A stretch of 64,000 nucleotides of DNA, from positions 1 through 64,000 of the forward strand of contig NZ_PGGC01000013.1 of NCBI RefSeq assembly GCF_002795305.1. The letters are read 5' to 3'. Source of the DNA: Aeromonas cavernicola. Its GTDB lineage: Bacteria; Pseudomonadota; Gammaproteobacteria; Enterobacterales; Aeromonadaceae. This document shows, piece after piece, positions 39,927-48,665 of the stretch; the stretch's first letter is position 1, and each line of letters begins with the position of its first letter. The notes beneath the pieces are model-generated. The model did no database searches and was not told the DNA's origin. It saw only the letters and a program-made list of their open reading frames with translations. Both the position numbers and the translations under genes were made by a program.

Positions 39927-39944
39927 CCCCCTCCGGCGAGGGGG
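39927..39944. terminator. Hairpin downstream of polA and the cupin gene
   Basis: CCCCCTC-CGGC-GAGGGGG between the two convergent genes. No good T-tract follows on either side, so a terminator role is uncertain. Confidence 0.4.
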
Positions 39945-39996
39945 GCAAGATGAAGAGGCTGATGGGGCTGCCAACATGGGGCCGCAGCGCCTGAAA

Positions 39997-42753
39997 TCAG
40001 TGGGCCTGATCCCAGTTGTCACCGGTGCCCGCTTCAACCAGCAGCGGTACATCCAGTTCGGCAGCGGCCGACATCTTCTCCTTAATGATGGCGGTGTACT
40101 GCTCCAGCTTCTCTGCACGGATCTCGAACACCAGTTCATCGTGTACCTGCATCAGCATCCGGATCGACTCATCCTCGATACCGCGGATCCAGCTGTCCAC
40201 GTTGATCATGGCGCGCTTGATGATATCGGCTGCCGTGCCCTGCATCGGGGCGTTGATGGCGGCCCGCTCGGCTGCCTTGCGCAGACCGGCGTTGCGGGAC
40301 TTGATATCCGGCAGATAGAGGCGACGACCGAACAGGGTCTCGACATACCCCTGGGCTTCCGCCTGCTGACGGGTGCGCTCCATGTATTCCAGCACACCCG
40401 GGTAGCGTTCGAAGTAGAGATCCATGTACTTCTGCGCTTCGGCGCGACCGATCCCCAGCTGCTTGGCCAGACCAAAGGCACTCATGCCGTAAATAAGGCC
40501 GAAGTTGATCGCCTTGGCGCTGCGGCGCATGTCGGTGGTGACTACATCGAGCGCGACACCGAATACCTCGGCAGCCGTCGCCTTGTGAATGTCCTTGCCC
40601 TCGGCAAAGGCGGTCAGCAGCCCCTTATCACCGGAGAGGTGCGCCATGATCCGCAGCTCGATCTGGGAGTAGTCCGCCGCCACCAGCTTGTAGCCGGCGC
40701 TCGGGATGAAGGCCTGACGGATCCGGCGCCCCTGCTCGTTGCGCACCGGAATATTCTGCAGGTTGGGATCAGATGATGACAAACGACCCGTGGCCGCTAC
40801 CGCCTGATGATAGGAGGTGTGCACCCGCCCGGTCTGCGGCTTGATCATCAGCGGCAGCTTGTCGGTATAGGTGGACTTGAGCTTGGCCAAGCCGCGATGC
40901 TCCATCAACAGGCGTGGCAGTTCATAGGTCTCCGCCAGCTCGGCCAGCACCTCTTCTGCGGTGGACGGCGCTCCCTTGGGGGTCTTTTTGATGATCGGCA
41001 AACCCAGCTTGGTGAAGAGGATCTCCCCCAGCTGCTTGGGTGAGGAGAGGTTGAACTCCTGTCCGGCCAGCTCGTGGGCCTGACGCTCCAGCTCGGCCAG
41101 CCGCAGTTCGATCTCCTGACTCTGCTGGTGCAGCAGCTTGGGATCTATGGTGGTGCCGATCAGCTCCATCCGCGCCAATACCGGCAGCAGCGGCAGCTCG
41201 ATTTCGCTAAATACCTGGCACAGACCCGGCACGGCCTCCAGCTGACCCCACAGGGTCTGGTGCAGACGCAGGGTGATATCGGCATCTTCCGCCGCATAGG
41301 GAGCGGCCTGCTCCAGCTCGATCTGGTTGAAAGTGAGCTGTTTCACCCCTTTGCCTGCGATATCTTCAAAGGAGGTGGTCTCGACCCCGAGGTAACGCTT
41401 GGCCAGCGAATCCATGTCGTGGCGACTGGCGGTGGAGTTAAGCACATAGGATTCGAGCATGGTGTCGTAGGCGATGCCCTGCAGGTCGATGTCGTGGTTG
41501 AGCAGCACGTTGCGATCGTATTTGAGATTCTGCCCCACCTTGAGACGGGTCGGATCTTCCAGCAGCGGCTTGAGCTTGCCCAACACCACAGCTTCGGTCA
41601 ACTGCACCGGCGCCCCGAGATAGTCGTGGCCAAACGGTACATAAGCGGCTTTACCCGGTTCTACCGCGAAGGAGACGCCGACGATCCGCGCCTCCATATA
41701 GTCAAGACTGGTGGTTTCGGTATCGAAGGCAAACAACGGTGCCGCTTTCAGCTGTTCCAGCCAGCCGTCAAACTCGGCTTCGTCCAGAATGCAGCGGTAG
41801 TCGGTTTCGATGGCGACAACCGGAGCAGCCGCCTCGCTACTTGCCTCTTCCGATCCGACGCTCTCTTCGCCACCGGAGTCCAGCTCCTTGATCAGGTTGC
41901 GCAGCTCATATTCGCGGTAGACCGCCAACAACGACTCCTTGTCGACCGGTTTGAGCAACAGCTGTTCCAGACTCTGTTCCAGCACCACATCGGTCTTGAT
42001 GGTCGCCAAGGTATAAGAGAGACGAACCTGCTCTTCCTGCTCGCGGAACTTGTCGGCGAACGCCTTGGAGCCACGAAAGCCCAGGGCGGCCACCTTGTCG
42101 AGGTTGGCGGCAATCTCGTCGATGCTGCCAATCCCCTGCAGCAGAGCCAGTGCGGTCTTCTCGCCGACACCGGTCATACCGGGAATGTTGTCGACCTTGT
42201 CACCCATCAGGGCCAGATAGTCGATGATGAGCTCGGGCGGTACGCCAAACTTCTCGATCACCCCTTCCCGATCGGTCTTCACATCTTTCATGGTGTCGAT
42301 CAGGGTGACATGGTCGGAGACCAGCTGTGCCATGTCCTTGTCACCAGTACTGATCAGCACCGGCAGCTGCTTCTCAGTCGCCTGGCGGGCTAGGGTGCCA
42401 ATCACATCGTCAGCCTCAACGCCTTCCACCATCAAAAAGGGGAAACCCATCGCCTTGATCATCTGGTGAATAGGGGCAACTTGGCTGCGTAGATCGTCCG
42501 GCATGCTGGCACGAGTGGCCTTGTACTCGGGATAGATGTCGTCGCGGAAGGTCTTGCCTTTGGCATCAAACACCACGGCCACATGACAGTCAGGATATTG
42601 CTTGCGCAGGCTGCGCATCATGTTGGCCATGACACGGACGGCGCCGCTCGGCAAACCGGTCGAGGTACGCAGGTCGGCCTGCTGGGAGGCGAAGAAGGCA
42701 CGGTAAAGATAAGAAGAGCCGTCGACCAGAATAAGGGGATTGCTAGGGGCCAT
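39997..42753 (-). CDS. polA: DNA polymerase I
   Basis: A 918-residue repair and Okazaki-fragment polymerase. The 5'-nuclease domain ([55 protein letters not shown]) occupies the first 290 residues. The 3'-5' exonuclease domain follows with an intact [12 protein letters not shown] acidic motif. The polymerase domain has [16 protein letters not shown] (motif A), [16 protein letters not shown] (motif B) and QVHDELVFE (motif C). The length is close to E. coli (928). Confidence 0.98.
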   Translation of the reverse strand: MAPSNPLILVDGSSYLYRAFFASQQADLRTSTGLPSGAVRVMANMMRSLRKQYPDCHVAVVFDAKGKTFRDDIYPEYKATRASMPDDLRSQVAPIHQMIKAMGFPFLMVEGVEADDVIGTLARQATEKQLPVLISTGDKDMAQLVSDHVTLIDTMKDVKTDREGVIEKFGVPPELIIDYLALMGDKVDNIPGMTGVGEKTALALLQGIGSIDEIAANLDKVAALGFRGSKAFADKFREQEEQVRLSYTLATIKTDVVLEQSLEQLLLKPVDKESLLAVYREYELRNLIKELDSGGEESVGSEEASSEAAAPVVAIETDYRCILDEAEFDGWLEQLKAAPLFAFDTETTSLDYMEARIVGVSFAVEPGKAAYVPFGHDYLGAPVQLTEAVVLGKLKPLLEDPTRLKVGQNLKYDRNVLLNHDIDLQGIAYDTMLESYVLNSTASRHDMDSLAKRYLGVETTSFEDIAGKGVKQLTFNQIELEQAAPYAAEDADITLRLHQTLWGQLEAVPGLCQVFSEIELPLLPVLARMELIGTTIDPKLLHQQSQEIELRLAELERQAHELAGQEFNLSSPKQLGEILFTKLGLPIIKKTPKGAPSTAEEVLAELAETYELPRLLMEHRGLAKLKSTYTDKLPLMIKPQTGRVHTSYHQAVAATGRLSSSDPNLQNIPVRNEQGRRIRQAFIPSAGYKLVAADYSQIELRIMAHLSGDKGLLTAFAEGKDIHKATAAEVFGVALDVVTTDMRRSAKAINFGLIYGMSAFGLAKQLGIGRAEAQKYMDLYFERYPGVLEYMERTRQQAEAQGYVETLFGRRLYLPDIKSRNAGLRKAAERAAINAPMQGTAADIIKRAMINVDSWIRGIEDESIRMLMQVHDELVFEIRAEKLEQYTAIIKEKMSAAAELDVPLLVEAGTGDNWDQAH

Positions 42754-43282
42754 GAATTCGTCCTGCCAGAATTAAACAGCCGCTAGGATGCCACAGCGCC
42801 CCCTTTCACACCAAGGAGATGGCAGTAGCATAAAATAATCACCCACCGCGCAAAATCTGTGGATAACTCTGTGCTTAAAAATGAAGCTTATGCTGAAGAG
42901 AGATTAAAAAACTGTGGAAAAGTAAATTTTAAATGATTTAAAACAAATAGTTAGATCATTAACACCAAATGAATGAGCAGTTAGAATGATCTCGATCAAT
43001 GTGGAAAAAACTCAAGGGAGTTAGTGCGGTCACTGAGCATGCGATGCAATCCTAGCACAGCAGCGCGAGTTCGCCAGCTGACGGCGAGTAAGGATCAAAC
43101 AAAAATACGACTATCGATCTTGGCTCACATTTTCAGCAATAACTGGTTTGCCCGCTGGCCACTGTGATGCGGCGTACTTGGCTTGCAGTGCTCAACTCAA
43201 GCTGAGCGGGCCGTTTCACCCAGCCCCTTTTGTTGCTTGAGTGATAAACACCGTTAAGGTGACAAAAAACGAGGGGCTTGCC
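42754..43282. other. Intergenic region upstream of polA
   Basis: About 530 bases that contain the DnaA-box cluster. I looked for the Spot 42 RNA that neighbours polA in enterics and did not find its 5' sequence. Otherwise I see nothing. Confidence 0.4.
42858..43008 (-). promoter_or_regulatory. Cluster of three DnaA boxes upstream of polA
   Basis: Reading the minus strand, TTATCCACA (42858-42866) is a perfect DnaA box and TTTTCCACA (42913-42921 and 43000-43008) are two further boxes in the same orientation that fit TTWTNCACA. GATC Dam sites lie at about 42954, 42988, 42994, 43093 and 43116, and an A/T-rich stretch occupies 42900-42960. DnaA is reported to stimulate E. coli polA, so the likely role is DnaA control of polA transcription. 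Confidence 0.6.
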
Positions 43283-43942
43283 TCACGCTTGCCGCAGCCA
43301 CTCCCATATTGGCCAGCCCTGCTCATTAGCCTGCTGGCGCAGGACCGGGGCCGGATTCACCGCATGAGGATGGGTGACGGCCTGCAACATTGGCAGATCG
43401 TTGTGGGAATCACTGTAACCAAAGCTGCCCCGCCACAGGTTGGGCTTCCCTGCGAACTGTTGGTTGATCCTTGCCACCTTACCTTCGCGAAAACTGAGGA
43501 TGCCCTGGGTTTGGCCGGTGAGCTTGCCCTCCACCTGGTCTAGCAAGATGGCAATGCAGTGATCCATGCCCAGCATCTTGGCCATAGGAGCCACCAGATG
43601 CTCACCCGAGGCAGAAATCAGCACCAGCTCATCACCCCGCTCCCGATGCCATTGGATGCGGGCTAATCCTTCGGGATAGAGTCGCTCACACAGCACTTGC
43701 TCGGCAAAAACGGCGCTCATCTCATCGAGCCATTGCCGAGACTTACCCACCAGTGGCTGCAGGGTAAAGGCCATGTACTGGTGCATGTTTAACGAGCCCT
43801 CGTGATAGCGGGCCATCATCGCCTGTTCGTCGGCAATCATGCTGGCAGGGGCCAGCCCTTGCGCCACCATGAACTGCAGCCATAGGCTAGCGGAGTCGCC
43901 CGCAATCAAGGTGTCATCCAGATCAAACAACGCCAGAGTCAT
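43283..43942 (-). CDS. HAD-IB family hydrolase (SerB-like phosphatase)
   Basis: A 219-residue haloacid-dehalogenase phosphatase. Motif I FDLDDTLIAGDS is at residues 6-17, motif II LVLISASGEHL at about 108-118 and motif III/IV FGYSDSHNDLPML at about 182-194, with a helical cap between. Relatives dephosphorylate phosphoserine-like or lipid-linked substrates; this one is unassigned. The ATG at 43942 has AAGGAG 5 bases upstream. Confidence 0.85.
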   Translation of the reverse strand: MTLALFDLDDTLIAGDSASLWLQFMVAQGLAPASMIADEQAMMARYHEGSLNMHQYMAFTLQPLVGKSRQWLDEMSAVFAEQVLCERLYPEGLARIQWHRERGDELVLISASGEHLVAPMAKMLGMDHCIAILLDQVEGKLTGQTQGILSFREGKVARINQQFAGKPNLWRGSFGYSDSHNDLPMLQAVTHPHAVNPAPVLRQQANEQGWPIWEWLRQA

Positions 43943-44565
43943 TGTGGCTCCTTGTAGTAAAACGCCAAGCAAAAGAGGTGCAGCCCACCTGCAGCGGCAC
44001 CTTTAGTCTTAGGCGCACGGGTTTCGGTTCACTGGTTTCGACTCACTGGTTTCAACTCATGGCCACGGCAACTGTCACTGGTGGTATAGGCCAAGGTCAA
44101 ATGCCATTGACGGATAGCTGATTGGAGCTGACCTCAAGGGCAACGGCCCGTTATCTCCCCCGCTGCCATCTCCTCGCGTCGCCCGTGAGCAAGGGTCAGT
44201 GTGCCGTGGGGCAACGGCAGCACAGGCGGAGACCAGCAACGGTTGGCAGCCACTCCGGAAGTGGTAAGAGGTTATTGAACCTGAGCACGGGCGATCAGTG
44301 CATCACACGCCCCATCTGGACTAGACCAGCGACAACCGAGCACAGATGCTAGTGGGGCTATATGACGGTAGCGGGGCATTTTGATGGCAATCTGATGACA
44401 CGCTAGGCTACGTCATGGTGCTATGGACAATGCCAGCTCGAGTCAGCCTCCCACTGCCAAGATGGTCGACCCAACTCCCAGTGTCGTTGCCAGTTAAAGT
44501 GACACCGCGTATCCCGTCGATAGGCTCATCCTGACGGCTTACTCGCCACCAGCAACCGTGCCGCC
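43943..44565. other. Intergenic region with a short tandem repeat
   Basis: About 620 bases without a supported gene. A triplet of 14-base units (consensus GGTTTCGACTCACT) occupies 44020-44061. A 76-residue frame at 44122 has no ribosome-binding site or family resemblance. Confidence 0.4.
44020..44061. repeat. Three tandem 14-base repeats
   Basis: GGTTTCGGTTCACT, GGTTTCGACTCACT and GGTTTCAACTCATG follow each other directly, differing at one or two positions. Confidence 0.6.
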
Positions 44566-45381
44566 TTACTGCTCAAGTCGCAGAGCTTGCCCCCGCGAGG
44601 GATCATCCAAAAAGGTATGCATGATGTCGTCATAAACACCATTCTGCTTAATCGTGCGTAATCCTCGCTCGAAGCGCTGTGCCATCTCCTGCCCTTGAGG
44701 ATGATGCCGAGAAAAAGCGATTTTAAAGTCATCGTTAGATAAGCTGCCCACATTATGAATAATGTTGGCGACGCCTTTCTCTTTTATTCTCACCAGCGCC
44801 GGACGCTCATTCATTAAAATATAATCAACACGCCCTCTTATTAGCATATTAATAAGCTGGTAATCTGATCTTGCTTTATATTGCAGAATACTTTTATCTT
44901 TCGAAAATATATCTGGATATGTATAGCCCAAGGTGATCCCAACCCGTTTACCTCGGAGCTCCATAATAGCAGGCGGTGGTATCATCTCTTTTTTTAATGA
45001 AAATACAATGAGTTTATCTTGAAATAATGGGGTGGTATGCCAAAAGTAATTCTGTTTATTATCAGCGGTTTCAGCTGCATTAAAACAACCAAGCACGATG
45101 TCAGTCGTCGCGCTACGCATACATCTTGAAAAGGGCATCTTTTTAAAATGAATATTAATGTTTTCAGTAGCAAACGCGGCCCTCACCAAAGCGGGTGTTA
45201 AACCTACCAATTCTCCCGTCATTTTATCCGCTGAGCTATAGGGCGCCCAGTCATTTTCCGCCGCCAACGTCAGATGATTTGCTCTCGCTGGGGCCGTTAT
45301 CATGCTGCTGAATATGACTGAAACAATGAGTTGATACATCCTGAAGGTGGTGAAACCCAAGCCAAACGGTGATCTATTCAT
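44566..45381 (-). CDS. Periplasmic amino-acid-type solute-binding protein (SBP_bac_3)
   Basis: A 271-residue exported protein. Residues up to about 35 form a signal peptide (TFRMYQLIVSVIFSSMITAPARA). The mature part has the SBP_bac_3 fold: AENDWAPYSS, GLTPALVRAAF, RGKRVGITLGYTY and DDFKIAFSRHHP. No transporter permease is nearby, so it may be a sensor-like or orphan binding protein. The sequence is more A/T-rich than its neighbours, as is the gene that follows upstream, suggesting acquisition together. Confidence 0.8.
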   Translation of the reverse strand: MNRSPFGLGFTTFRMYQLIVSVIFSSMITAPARANHLTLAAENDWAPYSSADKMTGELVGLTPALVRAAFATENINIHFKKMPFSRCMRSATTDIVLGCFNAAETADNKQNYFWHTTPLFQDKLIVFSLKKEMIPPPAIMELRGKRVGITLGYTYPDIFSKDKSILQYKARSDYQLINMLIRGRVDYILMNERPALVRIKEKGVANIIHNVGSLSNDDFKIAFSRHHPQGQEMAQRFERGLRTIKQNGVYDDIMHTFLDDPSRGQALRLEQ

Positions 45382-45523
45382 GCTGACCCCGTGTAGGTTG
45401 AATGGCGCTATCCGTGTTCATAGAGAATGACCTAAGCTATGTGCCGATGGATTAATCCTTACACAATCGGAGCTCATTAAGAACTCCGACTGCATGAAAT
45501 TTAAAATCCCGGGAATGGCTCGG

Positions 45524-47380
45524 TTAGCGAATGCAAGTCACATAGTTATCGGAAACATCATTTGTGCCGCTAGAACGACCATTAGAGAGATCGGCATAAT
45601 AGTACGCATTAGGGCTAAACAATGTCGCAGACCAATATACGAAATTTGTCGGCCAGCCCAAGATGGTCTTGAGTTGATTATTCGGATATTGATTATACAG
45701 TGCGGTCAATTCATTCATTGAAGGTAATCGCCAATCATCCTGCCCGGACCATATCAAGGTTCGGCAGTAATTATCCGCGTTCGCCCACATTCGTCTAAAC
45801 CCATCCGGTGAACTAAAACTCCCCGTATCAGGAACCGGTAAGGTATCAATAATCTCAAGCTCGGTGTTTGCGGTGAAGGGCCTGTTATTAGCCATCCCCG
45901 CCGCAGTCAGGGTAACAGTGCCCACCGCCACGCCGGTGACACGTCCCTTATTAGGGCCGCTGTTTTCGACGGTAGCAATCTCTGGGTGGCTACTGCTCCA
46001 ATTTAACACTGCACTGCTGGTCACATCCAACTCCCGACCATCCGACAATATTGCGTTCGCCTTGAGCGGCGTACTCAATCGAGCAGGTAAGCTTGCAATC
46101 GCAGCAGTGACCTGCAGATCTGTCACGACAGCATCGGTAATCTCAAGCGCAAGACTGTCGGTAAAAGACTGGCCATTCGCCATTCCCGCTGCAGTCAGGG
46201 TCACCTTGCCCACCCCAATCCCCGTTACACGCCCTTGGTTTGGACCGCTGTTTTCGACAGTGGCAATTTTCGGATCACTACTACTCCAACCCAAGGCGGC
46301 ATTATTGGTCACATCCAGTGCCCGCTCATTAGACAATAAGGCACTAGCCCTGAGCTGTGTGCTCAATCCCACCGGTAACGCTGACGTCTCAGCGCTAACC
46401 TGCAGCTGAGTGACCACGGCATCAGTGATCTTAAGCACAGTACTAGCAGTAAATGATTGACCATTCGCCACCCCTGCAGCGGTCAGCGTGACTGTCCCTA
46501 CGGCAATGCCCGTCACGCGCCCTTTGTTAGGACCACTGTTCTCGACAGTCGCTACCCCCAAGTTATCACTGCTCCAGTTCAGTGCCGCATGATTGGTCAC
46601 TGCCAGCACCCGACCATCAGACAATAAGGCATCGGCCCCGAGCTGTGTGCTCAATCCTGCCGCTAACTCAGGAGTCGCGGCGCTAACTTGCAACTGAGTA
46701 ACTACGGCATCAGTGACGTCAAGCACAGTATTAGCGCTAAATGATCGGCCATTCGCCGTCCCTGTGGCTGTCAAGGTAACGGTTCCTCTTGCCAGTGCAC
46801 TCACTCGCCCTTTATTGGGACCACTGTTTTCAACGGTGGCAATCCCTGGGTTGCTACTCACCCAATTGAGGATGGCATTGCGAGTAACATCCAACACCTG
46901 GCCATTCGAGATCACCGCATCGGCCTTGAGCTGGGTATTCAAGCCAACGGGTAACCCGGAAATTGCAGAGGTAACCCGTAAATCGGTCACCACCGCATCA
47001 GTGATCGCCAGTACCGTACTCGCGGTGAAGGATTGGCCATTGGCCACGCCCGAAGCGGTCAACGTCACGGTTCCCATAGCGACACCTGTCACGCGCCCTT
47101 TGTTAGGACCACTGTTCTCGACAGTCGCGATCGCTGGATTGCTACTGCTCCAATTCAAGGCAGTGTGGCTGGTTACATCCAGCACTTGGTCGTTGGAAAG
47201 CAGAGCGTCAGCCTTAAGCTGTTCATCCAATCCCACGGGTAAAGAAACGGTAGTCGACACAATAGCAAGGCGGGCTACCGTCACATCAGGGGGCAATAGC
47301 TCCCCCGCTGTTTTAGTATCACTGCCGCCACTACAACCCAATAACAAGACAACGCTTAAGATATAAAAAAACAACTTCAT
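45524..47380 (-). CDS. Ig-like repeat lipoprotein with five 96-residue repeats and a Lcl-type C-terminal domain
   Basis: A 618-residue lipoprotein (lipobox LLLGC, Cys16). Residues 33-512 are five Big2-like bacterial Ig repeats with a period of exactly 96: the motif ATVENSGPN recurs at residues 85, 181, 277, 373 and 469, and DAVVT at 128, 224, 320 and 416. The last 100 residues carry a DUF1566/Lcl-like domain (WRLPSMNELTALYNQYP, VYWSATLFS, DLSNGRSS) with Cys539 and Cys616 placed to form a disulfide. Such proteins are surface adhesins, often acting through the Lcl domain. The upstream region is A/T-rich. Confidence 0.85.
   Translation of the reverse strand: MKLFFYILSVVLLLGCSGGSDTKTAGELLPPDVTVARLAIVSTTVSLPVGLDEQLKADALLSNDQVLDVTSHTALNWSSSNPAIATVENSGPNKGRVTGVAMGTVTLTASGVANGQSFTASTVLAITDAVVTDLRVTSAISGLPVGLNTQLKADAVISNGQVLDVTRNAILNWVSSNPGIATVENSGPNKGRVSALARGTVTLTATGTANGRSFSANTVLDVTDAVVTQLQVSAATPELAAGLSTQLGADALLSDGRVLAVTNHAALNWSSDNLGVATVENSGPNKGRVTGIAVGTVTLTAAGVANGQSFTASTVLKITDAVVTQLQVSAETSALPVGLSTQLRASALLSNERALDVTNNAALGWSSSDPKIATVENSGPNQGRVTGIGVGKVTLTAAGMANGQSFTDSLALEITDAVVTDLQVTAAIASLPARLSTPLKANAILSDGRELDVTSSAVLNWSSSHPEIATVENSGPNKGRVTGVAVGTVTLTAAGMANNRPFTANTELEIIDTLPVPDTGSFSSPDGFRRMWANADNYCRTLIWSGQDDWRLPSMNELTALYNQYPNNQLKTILGWPTNFVYWSATLFSPNAYYYADLSNGRSSGTNDVSDNYVTCIR
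45845..47284 (-). repeat. Five 288-base coding repeats in the Ig-like lipoprotein gene
   Basis: Five units of 288 bases each, in frame. The conserved core (encoding ATVENSGPNKGRV) is nearly the same at the nucleotide level in each, and the rest has diverged, so the units probably share one recent ancestor and could recombine or slip. Confidence 0.8.
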
Positions 47381-48000
47381 GATGTTCCCTCATGCAATTA
47401 AAGTTATTTATATTTTGTTTGGTATTATTTACGATATTTTCAATCGAAATGTACTTTTGGATAGACCCTCAAATAACCAACAGCTCAATAAATGATTTTT
47501 GATGTCAGGTTGGTTGATATCCTCGGTGAGAAATAGACTGCTGAACAACATAATGACAATAAAAATAATAGCGCTTGTCTGTATGGACTTAACAGGCAAA
47601 ATAAATCTCATTATTAAGTTAATAGACACGCTGAGACGTCTCATTCTCACTAATGGGATGCACGCTTTTACTTCGATACTGTCATCTAATTAGACTAACG
47701 TATTAATAGTTTTTATTAGAATTGTTATTAACGATTTTGAGGTTGTTATTTCCTAATATTGCGGAGTTACGGTGGAGTTTATTTTGATCAAAATGCATGC
47801 CGACCAGAAGAAGGTCGATATACCCGCCGCGATATAGGGCCTGCAAAAATACACTGATGTCGGGCTAATTTAGCAAAATAAGCTTCGACGATGGGATCAG
47901 TAGGGTGCGTGGTCTCCTCTTATCGTGTTCCCCTGCCATCACAAAAAAGCCACCCGCGGGTGGCTTGTCAACAAGGTGCTAGCTATATGCCAGCGGCCAT
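47381..48000. other. A/T-rich intergenic region between the repeat lipoprotein and eda
   Basis: About 620 bases, strongly A/T-rich from 47381 to 47760. It includes the promoter of the lipoprotein and, at its right end, the eda terminator. Two overlapping frames (47429-47650 minus, 47499-47693 plus) have weak or no ribosome-binding site. Confidence 0.4.
47943..47966 (-). terminator. Terminator of gntK-edd-eda
   Basis: A self-complementary stretch AAGCCACCCGCGGGTGGCTT (47947-47966) is followed on the minus strand by six T (47943-47948). Confidence 0.8.
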
Positions 48001-48642
48001 TTAGGCTCGCGCCAAGGCGACCGCTTCGCGGGAAAGGCGGGTCACCTCTTCCCAGTTGCCACTGTTAACCGCATCAGCCGGCAGCATCCAGGAGCCGCCG
48101 ACGGTGGCCACGCATTTGAGCGCCAGATAATCGGCCACGTTTTTCGGGCCGATACCGCCGGTGGGGCAGAACGTCACTTGGGGCAGCGGCGCGGCAATGG
48201 CAGAGAGTGTCTTGGTGCCGCCGTTCGCTTCGGCTGGGAAGAACTTGAGGTGGTCGTAGCCCGCTTCCAGCGCCTGCATCACTTCAGACGGGGTAGCCAC
48301 GCCCGGGATCAGCGGCGCCGTGCTGGTGGCGCCATGGGCTAGCAGTGTCGGAGTAAGCCCTGGGGAGATGATAAAACGAGCACCCGCGGCCACGGCGGCA
48401 TCGTACTGCGCCGTAGTGAGCACGGTACCCGCCCCTACCATAGCCTGCGGCATCGCCTTAGCGATCAGAGCGATGGCCTCAAGGGCCACCGGGGTGCGCA
48501 GGGTGATTTCGAAGACGGAGATACCGCCATCAAGCAGTGCCTTGGCCATCGGCAAGGCCTGCTCTAGGTCGTTGATGACCATCACGGGTACCAGCGGCGA
48601 GGCGGCAAACACCTCGGCCGGGGTCACTTTCCAGTTCTGCAT
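48001..48642 (-). CDS. eda: KDPG/KHG aldolase (Entner-Doudoroff aldolase)
   Basis: A 213-residue class I aldolase splitting 2-keto-3-deoxy-6-phosphogluconate to pyruvate and glyceraldehyde 3-phosphate. Residues VMVINDLEQALPMAKALLDGGI, then FEITLRTP, MVGAGTVLT, ISPGLTP and FFPAE (Lys at HLKFFPAE is the Schiff-base lysine) are all present. It is last in gntK-edd-eda. Confidence 0.96.
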   Translation of the reverse strand: MQNWKVTPAEVFAASPLVPVMVINDLEQALPMAKALLDGGISVFEITLRTPVALEAIALIAKAMPQAMVGAGTVLTTAQYDAAVAAGARFIISPGLTPTLLAHGATSTAPLIPGVATPSEVMQALEAGYDHLKFFPAEANGGTKTLSAIAAPLPQVTFCPTGGIGPKNVADYLALKCVATVGGSWMLPADAVNSGNWEEVTRLSREAVALARA

Positions 48643-48665
48643 AACGCTTCCTTAGTCAAAGGCTC

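Noticed and set aside
42858-43119. Chromosomal origin at the polA upstream region
   Set aside because: Only three DnaA boxes, no mioC/mnmG neighbours and no 13-mer array; a regulatory role is simpler.
42754-43282. Search for Spot 42 RNA near polA
   Set aside because: The expected 5' end (GTAGGGTACAGAGG) is absent on either strand here and downstream of polA.
44122-44352. 76-codon plus-strand ORF
   Set aside because: Arg/His-rich composition typical of a chance frame and no ribosome-binding site.
47429-47693. Two overlapping ORFs, one with a possible TM helix
   Set aside because: A/T-rich, hydrophobic by composition, with weak start signals; not enough to call a gene.
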